Shown here in pieces: positions 16,461-52,589 of a stretch of 64,000 nt of DNA. Both the position numbers and the translations under genes were made by a program. Source of the stretch: Monodelphis domestica. Its lineage: Eukaryota > Chordata > Mammalia > Didelphimorphia > Didelphidae. The notes under the pieces were generated by a model. The model was given only the letters and a program-made list of their open reading frames with translations, searched no databases and was not told where the DNA came from. Numbering within the stretch: the first letter of the stretch is position 1; each line of letters starts with the position of its first letter. The stretch lies in assembly GCF_027887165.1 (NCBI RefSeq), contig NC_077235.1, forward strand, positions 9,558,884 to 9,622,883, read 5' to 3'.

Positions 16461-17597
16461 TCATCCTACCCATGAGCAGTTAATGTTTTTCCAATTGCTC
16501 AAGTCTAGTTTTGGTTGTGTGGCGAGTGTTTTGTAGTTGTGTTCATATAGTTCCTGTGTTTCTCTCGGGAGGTAGATTCCTAGGTATTTTATTTTATCTA
16601 AGGTGATTTTGAATGGGATTTCTCTTTCTAGTTTTTGCTGCTGAGCTGTGTTGGAGATATATAGAAAAGCTGATGACTTATGTGGGTTTATTTTGTATCC
16701 TGCAACTTTGCTAAAGTTGTTGATTATTTCAATAAGCTTTTTGGTTGAATCTCTCTTTAAGTAGACCATCATGTCATCTGTAAAGAGTGATAACTTGGTC
16801 TCCTCCTTGCCTATTTTGATGCCTTCAATTTCTTTTTCTTCTCTAATTGCTACTGCTAGTGTTTCTAGTATGATGTCAAATAATAGAGGTGATAATGGGC
16901 ATCCTTGTTTCACTCCTGATCTTATTGGGAATGCATCTAGTTTATCCCCATTGCAAATGATATTAGCTGATGGTTTTAGATATATACTGTTTATTATTTT
17001 TAGGAATGGCCCTTCTATTCCTATGCTTTCTAGTGTTTTTAATAGGAATGGGTGTTGTATTTTATCAAAGGCTTTTTCTGCGTCTATTGAGATAATCATG
17101 TGGTTCTTGTTGGTTTGCTTGTTGATGTGGTCAATTATGTGGATGGTTTTCCTAATATTGAACCAGCCCTGCATCCCTGGTATAAATCCTACTTGATCAT
17201 GGTGGATGACCCTTCTGATCACTTGCTGAAGTCTTTTTGCTAGTATCCTATTTAAGATTTTTGCATCTATATTCATTAGGGAGATTGGTCTATAGTTTTC
17301 TTTCTCTGTTTTTGACCTGCCTGGTTTTGGAATCAGTACCATGTTTGTGTCATAAAAGGAGTTTGGTAGAACTCTCTCTTTGCTTATTATGTCAAATAGT
17401 TTGTATAGTATTGGGATTAACTGTTCTCTGAATGTTTGATAGAATTCACTGGTGAATCCATCAGGCCCTGGGGATTTTTTCTTAGGGAGTTCTTTGATGG
17501 CCTGTTGAATTTCATTTTCTGATATGGGATTATTTAAGAATTCTATTTCCTCTTCTGTTAGTCTAGGCAGTTTGTATTTTTGTATATATTCATCCAT
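16461..17597 (-). pseudogene. L1 ORF2 fragment, reverse transcriptase domain (378 aa open)
   Basis: The longest open frame in the window after repeats are considered. It shows the ordered non-LTR reverse transcriptase motifs: [83 protein letters not shown], then FTDDMM where FADDMM is expected, and KINPHKS. The Ala to Thr change lies next to the two catalytic aspartates, which are retained. The frame closes on both sides, so no full ORF2 protein can be made. Confidence 0.9.
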
Positions 17598-17735
17598 ATC
17601 ACTTAAATTGGTATATTTATTGCCATATAATTGGGCAAAGTAATTTTTAATGATTGCCTTAATTTCCTCTTCCTCAGAGGTGATGTCCCCCTTTTCATCT
17701 TTGATGCTGTTAATTTGCTTTTCTTCCTTCCTTTT

Positions 17736-18380
17736 TTAAATTAGATTGACCAGTACTTTGTCTATTTTGTTTGTTTTTTCAAAGTACCAACTTCTTGTCT
17801 TATTTATTAAATCAATAGTTCTATCACTTTCGATTTTATTAATTTCTCCCTTAATTTTTAGGATTTCTAGTTTGGTTTTCTGCTGGGGGTTTTTAATTTG
17901 GTCACTTTCGAGTTTTTTTATTTGCATTTCCAATTGATTGATCTCTGCTCTCCCTAGTTTGTTAATATATGCACTCAGGGATATGAATTTACCTCTGATT
18001 ACCGCTTTGGCTGCATCCCAAAAGGTTTGAAAGGATGTCTCGCCATTGTCATTTTCCTCGATGAAATTATTAATTGTTTCTATGATTTCTTCTCTAACTA
18101 AACGATTTTGGAGTATCATATTGTTTAGTTTCCAATTAGTTTTTGATTTGGTTTTCCATGTACCATTACTGATCGTTATTTTTATTGCCTTGTGGTCTGA
18201 AAAGGCTGCATTTATTATTTCTGCTTTTCTGCATTTGTGTGCCATGTTTCTGTGACCTAATGTATGGTCAATCTTTGTGAATGTGCCATGTGGTGCTGAG
18301 AAGAAGGTGTATTCCTTTTTATCCCTATTTATTTTTCTCCATATGTCTATTAATTCTAATTTTTCTAAGATTTTGTTCAC
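17736..18380 (-). pseudogene. L1 ORF2 fragment, C-terminal endonuclease part (214 aa open)
   Basis: Contains LIDIWRKINRDKKEYTFFSAPHGTFTKIDH and AAFSDHKAIKI, the last motifs of the L1 AP-endonuclease (phrases quoted in pieces: EYTFFSAPHGTF and SDHKAI), followed by the EN-RT linker with SYWFEK-like text. It belongs to the L1 at 14729-18456, in a different frame from the reverse transcriptase piece. Confidence 0.85.
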
Positions 18381-18456
18381 TTCTTTTACCTCTTTCTTAT
18401 TTATTTTTTGATTTGATTAATCTAAATTTGATAATAGTTGGTTCAAATCTCCCACA

Positions 18457-18531
18457 TGTGTCATGTGCCCACAGAGAGTGCTCTGTATGCCATCTATGGC
18501 ACCCATGCCATAGGTTCACCATTACTGCCAT
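18457..18531. mobile_element. hAT/Charlie-like DNA transposon end
   Basis: The reverse complement reads cagtaatggtgaacctatgg, then gtgccatagatggcat and gagcactctctgtgggcac, a terminal pattern I associate with non-autonomous hAT elements. Only this terminus is seen; the other end is cut where the L1 begins at 18456. Confidence 0.4.
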
Positions 18532-19833
18532 TTCAAGAGCCCAAGACACCCAACCTGCAACCCTCTATTGTATCTCTGACTTCAGAAATCTCCTTCAACC
18601 AGACATCATATTCCCACAAGTGCCTGCCCAAGCATACACCAATAGGAAAGCAGCAAACAAATTCACAGAGCCATTCCCAGGCTGGAATTCCAAGAGCACC
18701 CAAACTGGAAATGTGTGTAGAAGTCCACAAAAAAAGCTAATGGCAAACTCTGTACCCAAATGCGGCACCATTATTAATGTATATAATGCCTCAGTAACAT
18801 AATTAAAAAGAAAAACCCGAGCACTAATGATTCCCTAGGGCCTCATGTACTTCTGCTGGCTTTGCCCCTTCATGCCCTAATTTAATAATCATAGCAACAC
18901 TTGCTATTTATGTCGTTTGAAGCTTTACAAAGCCCATTTTTACCATTCAGTTTGGCCATTCTTGGACCAAGGCTTTAGGATTTGAAATTATCATATAAAA
19001 ACCAGGTAATTAACAAGGATTATGCAAATTAGCTCTCTGGGTTATATTCCCAGCTCAGGAACTCCCCTCCTCTGAAGAGCTATTCTGGAATGTAAATCCA
19101 CTGAGTAGTGCAGGCTATTCCTCATAGAATTTTACAATTTTCACATCAACAACACAAGTCACCCTATTAACTACCACTATGCTACTATATATTTTGTCAA
19201 GAAGTGAACTCATTTTCTCAGCAACCATATTCTAGAGTTTTACCAGATGTAGGAAAGCCTGTCAGCTGCCAAACAGTAAGTCCAAGGAGGGTCTAAAGAG
19301 CTGGATCCAAATGCCTCCGGCCACCCTTCCCCTCTGTTCTTAAAAAGAGCCAGGATGGGTGCCAGGGCCCTTTTTATAATCCCCTGATGGATGCACTCCA
19401 GACCTCCAGAAGAGCATTTGGGTTCCATAGGCTGAGGGGCTTTGCTACCAAGTTCAAATGGAACTTGAATGCAGCTAAATAAATTTAGGTGGACCTTCCT
19501 TCCATAATGTCAGCTGCTTTGTAACTTTCCATTCTAGCTGGGTGAAAAGCTATTCTTCTACCTCAAAATGCGCAGCTCTCAGGTTGAAGCATTATAAAAC
19601 CTTCTACCATAGCAGCAGCAGCAGAAGAAATGCAAACTTCTAATGGTGCCCACATAGCAAGTCTCAAACACTGAATAAAACAAGGAAGAAATTTCTGAAA
19701 CCATTATCATAACCCACATGAAATTAAATGAGTCATTTTTAGCAGGGCTAAGGTCCTAAACTAAGAAATACATGCTCTAAGGAGTCTTTCATTTAGGAAG
19801 ACCTGTCAAAGTAACCACATATGGTCCACAATT
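18532..19833. other. No gene seen; AT-rich unique DNA with POU/homeodomain-type motifs
   Basis: At 18990-19040 the sequence has aggtaattaacaagg and an octamer-type atgcaaatta within 35 bp. No repeat family recognised around it. A candidate regulatory element only. Confidence 0.4.
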
Positions 19834-19981
19834 TTTTTAAACCTTTACCGGAAAGACAGAAGAGCAGAAAGGGCTAGGCAATTGGGGTTAAGTGACTTGT
19901 TCAGGGTCACACAGCTAGGGGGGTTATCTGAGGTCCCTTTTGAACCCAGAACCTCCCATTTCTAGGCCTGACTTTCAATCA
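19834..19981 (-). mobile_element. tRNA-derived SINE (WALLSI/WSINE-like), internally shortened
   Basis: Has aaacctttacc, gggctaggcaattggggttaagtgacttg and cctcccatttctaggcctgac, but lacks about 30 bp of the body seen in other copies. An imperfect duplication (catatggtccacaatt / cacatggtccataatt) flanks it. Confidence 0.75.
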
Positions 19982-20759
19982 CATGGTCCATAATTATAAA
20001 CCCAGAAGATGTCCCATTTTAGTGGAACCTATTGAATGGACCCAAAATTGCACATGGGTCTTAACAAACCATTGATCAACCAAAAAAAAAAAGACAGGAA
20101 CTCAAGAATTAAGAGAATCACCAAAGTCAGGCCTCTGAGTTAAATCCAGCCTGGGCACAAGGTGTCCTGTGCTACTACAGGTACCCAAGGTCGAAAACAG
20201 TGGCCAGCCAGGCAGGGGTCTTAGAATCCCACTCCTGACATGAGATGTATCAACCTGAAATAGAGAAATACCAAAGCAAGGGTCTCCAATGAAGCAAGAG
20301 AACAGTGGTTTGGGTCTACTGCACAACACTAGAGTGCAGGAGTACCTTAAGGGAGCATAAGGGGCAGACCTGAAATATACTTCAAAAGAGAGAAGTGCTT
20401 GAGAGGGGCAGCAACAGAGAAGAGTTAAGCCAAAGGCTGGGGAGTGACCAAAGGCTGGGGAGTGATCAACATCTGGTCAGAACAACAGGTTCCAGGTAGC
20501 AGAAGTTTCTAGAGATTTCCCAAGACCTGCTCCAAGCACAAGGTCACTGTGGTCCAGGGAGTCCCTTCTGATGATCAATGAAAGAATAACATGGGGAAAA
20601 GGCATTAAAGGAAAAAGATGTTCTTGCTATCTCTTTGTGAAAGTAGATAAGTGCACTTTTCGAACTGGAAGAAATTTGGAATTCATAGGCTTAAGAATGA
20701 TCACATTTTATCTCAGTTGGAATATTTATTTTTGTTGACAGAATTGTCACTGTTCTCTT

Positions 20760-20930
20760 TCTCTTCCTATTACTCTGTATTTACGTATCTTTGTGCATAA
20801 TGTATCCCCACAGCAGGTTGCAAACTCCTTGAAAACAGAGATTGTTTCATCTTTGCTCTTCTGGTGCCAGCCCCTATATGCCTTACACAGTAGGTATATA
20901 CAAGTTTGCTGAATAGAATAAATCACTTTT
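20760..20930 (+). repeat. L2 LINE 3' end
   Basis: gcaaactccttgaaaacagag, attgtttcatctttgctc, ccttacacagtaggtatata and a tail gctgaatagaataaat. Confidence 0.6.
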
Positions 20931-21019
20931 TAGGGAGAAAAAAGCTCACATATAAGTTGTAAATGAAAAAGACCTCAGGATTCTGGTTCTGCCTAAGGTT
21001 ATGCAACTCAGATCTTCCA

Positions 21020-21185
21020 GACTTCAGAGATCTAGTCCAATCTCCTAATGTTACAGTTGAGGAAACTGAGGTTCAGTGAGATTAGGTGATTTGCTCAAGG
21101 TCACACAGGTTAATAAGTAATCCAGTCAAGCTTTATGCCCACCATCCCCTACTCTACTAGTCAGCCATCAGATTAAGTTTAACCT
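21020..21185 (-). repeat. MIR SINE
   Basis: gttacagttgaggaaactgagg, gtgatttgctcaaggtcacaca, the diagnostic MIR core on the minus strand. Confidence 0.65.
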
Positions 21186-22204
21186 TGATGCTTTATGAGA
21201 AGCCATACAGCTCAAGTGGGAATATCAAGACTGCTGGCAGTTTTAAATCAGTAGCTATTTGCTTCACTCTAAACCCTCCCTGAATTGTGGCTGATTCTAC
21301 TGGGCTTGCAGTTGTTAAACACCACCTGCCTTTGACTCAGCAGTGGACACGCTCCTGTGGTAGGTGGGGGTGGGAAGCACAGCAGGAAGGGAATGTGAAG
21401 GTTACAAAAAGAAATGGATGCTCTGCAAGAAAAGGAAGTCAACGTTCTCAACGCCACACTATTTTAGTCTCCGTAGATGACATTGCTGACAGTGCATGAG
21501 TCTATGACAGAAAAGGCTGGTGTGTGACCTGCCCAGAGCAGAGGGAGTCTGTCGTCAGACCAACCTTTTTGGTGATTTGGGCTTTCTGCAAGGCCCAATA
21601 CTGATTACGAATCATCCTCCCCAGGTCATAGCCAGGATGATTTCACAAAAGCAGCCCACCCACCCCAAGTCAGAGAAGTGTTTACAGTTGGCATCTTCCT
21701 GAAGAATAAATTTGCTAGGAAGGCAATGTGGGTGACTGACTATGGCCAAATGCAGTGAGTTGGGGCAATAACTGCAAATCAAATAACAATTTCCATGGGA
21801 TGAAGTGTGGGAAAACTGCTCATCTTATATCAGCCTTCTCAGCCCCATCCACACACTTAGCAAGGATATGATTGCTGGCAGTGACATCTTCCAATACAAA
21901 GGCGAGCTTTGGTATATGTGCGCGTGTGTGAGCGCCTGGGCACACCCAAGTGTATGCTCCAGTGCGCAGACTCAAACATTGTAATTGTGCAAGATGAATT
22001 TTACATAATGTACATTTATACATATAAACATATACCAAAGACTGGGTGCATGGTGGATGGATGGCCAGTCTTGGAGTCAAGATGATCTGTGTTCAAGTCC
22101 TGCCTCTAACACTTTATTGGCTATGTGACAATGGGCAAGATATTATCTATAGTATACACGTGGTTCACTAAACTTCACACTGCAGCGTTGGGTATCAGGG
22201 TCCC

Positions 22205-22440
22205 CCAAACCACAGAATCTCTAAGCTAAAGGGACCTAAGGGGGCATGTAGCCCAGTTCATACCTGAACAAGAATCTCTACCACCACATACGCAACGGAC
22301 AGTCATCCAATTTGTCTGGAAAACTCCAGTGAAGGGGAACCTGCTGCCTCTCCACACAATCTGCCCTACCCTTGGCCTGCTTTAATCGTCGGGTCCTTTT
22401 TCCTTACATTGATCTGAATATTCTACTCTAACTTCCATCC
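22205..22440 (-). repeat. CR1/L3-type LINE remnant
   Basis: cacagaatctctaagctaaaggg, ggaacctgctgcctctccac and ttccttacattgatctgaat follow the same CR1/L3 layout. Confidence 0.5.
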
Positions 22441-22735
22441 AGTGCCCCATTACAGTGTTCACTCTAAGACCTGGCATTTCTGTAGCCCTTTAGGGTTTCC
22501 AAAGCATTTTACATATACCGCCCCATTTGAGCTTCCCTGGGAAGTGCTCCAGGTATTATAACTTCCATTTCCCAGGAGAGGCTAGGTTAGTCCTCCTGGT
22601 CCACAGAGCGAGTCTTTGCTGAAGGATTTGAACCTCAAGTCCTACACTGCTGCACAGCCCAGATTTAACTCCTGCTCCTGGCAGAGTGTGTGCCCTGTGG
22701 GAGATGGGATCATTGTGTGGGCGCACACCTTCACC

Positions 22736-22795
22736 GCTGTCCAGTGCTGAACCAGAGGCAGGCCTCCTCCAGCCGGGTGCTGTCCAAGTGCTGAA
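22736..22795 (-). promoter_or_regulatory. Two tandem RE1/NRSE (REST)-like motifs
   Basis: On the + strand both copies show the two RE1 half-sites in reverse-complement order: gctgtcc then gtgctgaa. At 22736-22751 the half-sites are 1 base apart; at 22779-22795 they are 2 apart. The canonical element (ggcgctgtccgtggtgctgaa) has 3. Half-site matches are perfect in both. The pair lies 3.6 kb upstream of the GLRA4 start, a sensible place for a silencer of a neuronal gene. Spacing shorter than canonical makes binding uncertain. Confidence 0.4.
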
Positions 22796-24084
22796 CGCTG
22801 CTCTGCTAGGGAACTTGCTCAAATAATTTCCCTAAATTAAAGGGTATCCCTGAGACACAGTCCCGAGAATTTTGGACACACACACACACACTCTCCCATA
22901 GTGCCTTCGTAAAGGGAGCCTATTCTTTTAAAAGCCTGGGCAAAACCAGTCTGTCTCCATGAGCTGGGTGGGTCCATCTCACTGTAAATTCTGGGCTATT
23001 TCATTCCTCTTATGCCCTCCCAGTTCTAATCGCAGCTAGTCACCTTCCTCTTTGTCGCCCCTTTAAATATAGCCTTGTTTACGGGTTTAAGCGTTTTCTG
23101 GCCAGCCATAGGAGGACCCTGTCTCAGAAAGAAGTCTGATGTCCTTTAAAATGTCAAATGACCCGCAAAAGGAAAACCCAGAAGCGGCAAAAAGCATGAG
23201 GCTTGCCCCTTAGAGATGGGCCTTCCACAGCCTGCTCCTAGTCAGCAGATTCAAGAGAAGGGCTCTCCACCCTACTCCCAGGCTTCTGAGGAAGTAGAAG
23301 TCACCTCATGGTTTCTCTAGGTGGGGAAACAGGCAGCAGAGATGGGCCAGTTGGATTCCTCAAGATTCCCTTTAACCTGATGGCTGCATTTCAGAAATCC
23401 ATCAGTGTTATCTTTGGCACTCCAATAACTGATGGCCTTATCCAGGTGCTACTCCATCCTATAGGAAGGCAGAGGAGCAGGAGAAATGAGTCTCCAGCTC
23501 AGTTCAAAACAAAAGACAATCCAATCCAGGGGCTGCCAAGTTGCCTGGACAATCAAACACCAATTTGATGCTGTCAGACTGGGACTTCCTGGAGGCCCTT
23601 TTATAGGGGTATGAACTTCAGCAGGCTGAGATATGACAGATCCTGTTAACATCTGGCATCTATCTAAGGGTGATTAATCTTTATTCATTGACTCAGTGGT
23701 CCTCAGATGTGAAAATAATCATTTTCGTCCTGAAAATACTTGTCAAATTGTAACCCAAATCCACATAGCCTATTCACTGAGATTCAGCTAGCTCTGGGGT
23801 ATAAGTGGAGCAGCCCACAGTATAACAGAAAGGACTTGAAGATAAATTGGTTTAACAGTAACATGGGATTACTAAAGATTGTCAGAATTGTCAGAGTTTT
23901 GACACGGACCAAAAGCTTTTCAATTAAGCTCTGAGAGTTTGTCTTATGGTATTACTTAGATGGACTATTCAAACTATCTTTTTAACTTCTTGTGGGCTAA
24001 TGATGATTTCTGTGACATTTTCCTTCTCTTTTCCCCTCTAAATTATATGTTTCTGTACCCTTAGGAAAATTTTAATAATCAACC

Positions 24085-24335
24085 TCATAATTATTCATTA
24101 TTTCACCTATTCTAAAATATTTTTCAAAACTTAACTCATTAGAGCCTCACATCTCTGTAAGGTGAGTAGTAAGAGTGTTAACCCATTTTATAGATGAGGA
24201 ACCTAATGCTGAGAGAAGTGAGTGACTTAACCAAAGGTCACACAGTAGGTAAATGTTAGAGTCAAGACTTGAATCCAAGTCTTACAATCCAAGTTCAGGG
24301 ATCTTTCCACTGTACCATACTATGTTGTCCTTCCA
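24085..24335 (-). repeat. MIR SINE, long copy
   Basis: cctcacatctctgtaaggtg, cattttatagatgaggaacc, gtgacttaaccaaaggtcacac and cttgaatccaagtcttacaa cover nearly the whole MIR on the minus strand. Confidence 0.7.
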
Positions 24336-24479
24336 ATTAGACACCTGGCTGACACTGGAGCCTCAAGCTGTCCTTACATGGAAGTGATAGGAAAGTTTCT
24401 GTCCTCCCAAAAGGCTGATTCTCCTATGCTTAGGGACTTTGGGATCCCAGGGGACTTGTTTGCACCCTATTGCTTTGAG

Positions 24480-24615
24480 GGCTTAGGACCTGTCAGTAAC
24501 TTGCTGGAGTGACCTGAAATGCATCTTGGGCAAGTCTCTTCACCCCTCTGAGCCTCAGCTTCTTTTCAGCAAAATAAGAGAGTCAAACTAGATGACCCCC
24601 AAATTCCTTCTAGCA
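24480..24615 (+). repeat. tRNA-derived SINE, MIR/THER type, fragment
   Basis: tcttgggcaagtctcttcacccc, gagcctcagcttctt and ctagatgacccccaaattcc, then the tail ttctagcac. Confidence 0.5.
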
Positions 24616-26159
24616 CAAAAATGGAGACTGCAAGCACTGGACTCCCTACAGTATCAGCGACAGAGTCAGAGGCAGAAATCAGCTTGTTTTGTCCAGTCTA
24701 TCCTCTCCTGTGGCCTGTGGCTCAGCCCTGCAGGGTTCCAGGCCAGTTTCCACTTGACTTCTTTCTCTAAGTTGTTTTAGACTAATAATGGATGGATAGG
24801 TAAGGTACGGTCTTGTTGGGGGCTAGCCGGAGCTTTTAGTGCTACCTCTAACACATACTGGCTGTGTGACAAGGAAAATCACTCAATCTCTAAGTGCTTT
24901 GGGCAACTCTCCAAGACCAGAAGTCACTGAGAAGGTGGAGAGGATTCCCCAATCTCCAAGTTCCCTATGCCCCTGAAATCACCAGTTCACTTCAGCTCCT
25001 AGCCATTTCTCATTGTCCTAACTAAAAGTCGGGAGGGAGGGAGAGGTGCCAAGTGAGAGTTTTAGAATCATAATGTATTTAAGATGAGCACATCTAAGTC
25101 GATCCACCTTCAGCTGTGTCTAGATTTTTAAAATGAGCCACAAAGGACTTATCTAAGGTGTTGCTGGCTAATCATGAATATTTAGGCAGGCTAAATTTGG
25201 GGTAAAGAAGCTGCTATGCCACCAGGAAGGAAGTTCAAGGCAAATGGGCCTGCTGAGAAAAAAGGGCAAGAGGGAAATGAGGCTAAGGAGGAAGTGAGAC
25301 CTTATGGATGGCTTTCAAGCAGGAAAGATAAAGCCTAATGCCAGCTTCCTCCAGAAGGTCATGTCATTGCTCTCTGGTCATTAGCTCTTGGGAACCATAT
25401 TGTAATAGCCTAGCCATGCTGGGTCATGCTGTCTTGGGTACAGAGGTTAATAGAGAGGGAGAGATGATGGCAGTGGAAAAGTTCATCCAAGAGGCCGGGG
25501 GAAATTGGAGAGACCATATAAGCCTTGCTGAGACAGAGAGAAACAGAAGCAGTGAGAAAGGGCAAGCTTCTGGCCTCCAGAGCCCTCCTCCCAGGGGCTA
25601 ATTAACTCTGGCCCTGGCCTGCCACCTCCTCTCAGCCATGAAGCTGTCAAGAGGAAAATGCCCAATGATCGGGCTCCTTCACACTCTTCTGTCTCCTCTC
25701 CCTCCCACCACCTTCCTTCACTTTTAAATCATTAGGACTTGACTCTCCTGCCTCAGCTTGGCTCTGGGCTAGATGAAAGCTGTTGAGAAAGGGAGCGAAT
25801 AAACAGCTTGTTTGGATTTCTCAGGGCTGGAGTTAGAGCCTGGATAGAAACACCTACCACACCTCCTGAGCTGAGCCTTGGCAGTCCAAGCTCCTCCCCA
25901 GCACAGTGACATGCTCTGAACCCCATTCCAGCTGCTGGCTACTGTGCCTTTAAATTGCTGCTTTCGGAGGGTGCATATGGGGGGAGGTAGGAGGGAGGGG
26001 AAATCTTCCTCCCAATCTCCCTCCTCCCTCCCCTCCAAGATTCTCCAGGGTTCTGAGAGTGATCGCTGTCCAAAGAGGATCCCTCCCAGCTTCCCAAGCA
26101 GCCAGGGCCCTCCCTCCACAGCCTGGGAGTCCGAGGCATCGAAGCAGAGTCATCTGTGA

Positions 26160-26405
26160 CTGTGATTATCTAAATGAGGACAACTGTAGCCCCCAATCAG
26201 TGAGGACGGGGAGGAGAAAGGAAAGAAGAAAGACCAGAGAAGAGGAGGAGAAGAGGACCGACCAACTCCCTGGGCTGGGGAATCAGGCTATGCCTAGGCT
26301 GCCCAAGTTGGAGGAAGGCTTCTGACTTTTGACATTCCCAGTGGGGTTTTCCTCTCTTGCCTCCCAAGCCAGGGAAGAAGGGAAGGGCATCAGTTGTTCT
26401 AAGGA
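26160..26405 (+). promoter_or_regulatory. GLRA4: Probable GLRA4 5' UTR and proximal promoter
   Basis: The transcription start cannot be read from sequence alone. The 250 bases before the start codon are purine-rich (gaggaggagaagagg near 26240), without a convincing TATA box or CpG island. A weak A/T box (cctttaaattg, about 25948) and G-rich/C-rich complementary tracts at 25979-26036 lie further up. Called only from position next to exon 1. Confidence 0.35.
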
Positions 26406-50922
<24,517 letters not shown>

Positions 50923-51782
50923 TGAGGCCTTCCCAGAGTGGGGCAGGGCTGTCACTGTCTTTTGGCCTGCATCAGAACTTGGACAGCTCCCTGACATCCC
51001 ATCCAGAGCACCCAACTACCAGTCTACCAGCCCCATGGGTCTATGCTGCTGTTTGCTGCTGCATGGTGACAAAAGTGGCTGTATTCCTAGAGAAGGCTTC
51101 TCTATTCAAATCCAAACCAGCTCCAAGTTCACTCAGCTACTCCTCGAGTTAGGGTCTGCCATTTTCCCGGGGCTAGCTGATCTGGTCTTCTTTCTCTTCC
51201 AATGGCTCCTCTTTCATTAAGGGGCTACCCAGATCCCTAATGCTAAAAACTATAAGCTCTGCCATCTCACCCTAGTCCACCTTCATCCCAGCATGACCCT
51301 CCAGGGATGCTGTGCTCTCTTCCCTTCCCATCTGAACATGGTGCATCCTACCCATTTCAAAGCATGGAAATGAAGAGTGTGTCCATCCATACTTGTTGAC
51401 CTTCATGGCCAGCCATATCTATATATCCATAGGACCAGAGAGCTTCAGTTTGGGGCTAGAGAAGAAGGAAGGGAAGCTGAAAGCCTTTCTATCACCCATC
51501 TGCCACAGAGAATGACTAAAGAGTCCTGTCCTGAACTAAGAGAATCAGCTGAGAAGTCTTCACAGCCATTAAAGAACCCAACTCTGGGCATGGATGGGGC
51601 AGTGCTTTAGACTTCTGGAAAAATCTGCTCTTGACAATGCAGAAAGACCTCATCAATTAATACTACTGGAGTCTCCTAAACCAGAGAACACTCATTCTCC
51701 TGTTCCTGCAGGCCTTCTTCCCTTAAGAATCTAGCATAGCAACAGTAGCGTTGGGATGCTTAGAAAGGGACAATATTTTTTT

Positions 51783-51895
51783 TAAACCCTTACCTTCTGT
51801 CTTGGAGTCAATACTGTGTATTGGCTCCAAGGCAGAAGAGTGGTAAGGGCTAGGCAGTGGGGATCAAGTGACCTGCCCAGGGTCACACAGCTAGG
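51783..51895 (-). mobile_element. GLRA4: Truncated tRNA-derived SINE in GLRA4 3' UTR
   Basis: Only the 3' part of the SINE is present (cccttaccttctgtcttggagtc to gtcacacagctagg). A 16-bp duplication agggacaatatttttt flanks it (about 51767-51782 and 51896-51911). It would be transcribed antisense within the UTR. Confidence 0.82.
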
Positions 51896-52583
51896 AGGGA
51901 CAATATTTTTTAAAGGAAAGGCTTGATCTTACCCACTGGCACTTGTAACCTTGCATAAGAAACCAGTCCTGAGCCAATGTGTGCCTGGAATTCTAGGAGT
52001 TGTGGAAAACAGAGACTGTCCTTGGATGGTTTTGTGTTAGCTTTTTCATTCCAAACCCCGACTCTTTGATATCTAAAAGTCTCCGCTCTTGTGCCTACAT
52101 CACCAAAAGATGCACCTGGCCTCTTGGCTGCTGACTTCATCCCCTGCTGTTGGTTATGAGTGAAGACCTTGAGATCATGCACCCCTTTTGGCAAATAATC
52201 CACAGCAACACTCCAACCTTGTCCTGGACAGAGGGAGATCCAAGTTTCCTGAGCAGGGATGGGGTGTAATGGTTGCTGCACTGTGCCAACAAGATCATGT
52301 CAACCTGCAGGGGTGGGTGTCATTGGTGGGAACATTTTGGGGTCCCCTAATCTAGTGACTGTGCTTCCTATTCTCCACCCCCCATACCCCCCCACACACA
52401 GCATGGTGGCTGAAAACAGAGCTGGGCGTGAGGTATGTAGTATATACTTCAAGGCTATATTTCTGCTGCCTCCCTATTAGTCCACATGGAAGCACGGGCC
52501 CAACACGATGGAGTCTATAACATGTACAAAACTGTGAGCTACAAAGACTGAATGTGATGAAGAGCGCTGGAGGAGGGGGTCTC

Positions 52584-52589
52584 AATAAA
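52584..52589 (+). terminator. GLRA4: Polyadenylation signal AATAAA, preferred
   Basis: Canonical hexamer with a T/GT-rich element immediately downstream. An alternative AATAAA is at 52686-52691. Confidence 0.55.

Larger units (their letters stand above)
14729..18456 (-). mobile_element. L1 LINE, 5'-truncated within the endonuclease domain
   Basis: About 3.7 kb. Read on the minus strand it starts in the endonuclease (GDFN-like text at 18440-18456), runs through the SDHKAI motif and the reverse transcriptase to the C-terminal [11 protein letters not shown] segment (15271-15726) and a short A-rich 3' end at 14729. It is the same family as the copy at 39545-42270, since the 3' UTR and ORF2 match over their whole shared length, but reaches further 5'. 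I found no convincing target-site duplication. Confidence 0.92.
19982..22204. other. No gene seen apart from repeats listed
   Basis: Unique-looking text around the L2 (20760) and MIR (21020) pieces. A short duplicated phrase ccaaaggctggggagtga lies at 20430-20465. A tRNA-SINE head is at about 22046-22150. Confidence 0.45.
22800..26159. other. No gene seen upstream of GLRA4
   Basis: Contains a (CA)7 tract near 22875, possible unique conserved text at 22900-23110, the MIR at 24085 and tRNA-SINE pieces at 24480 and 24790. No exon of a neighbouring gene recognised. Confidence 0.45.

Noticed and set aside
16771-18802. Plus-strand frames of 141 and 173 codons with hydrophobic peptides
   Set aside because: They are the antisense of L1 ORF2; the minus strand carries the real reverse transcriptase motifs.
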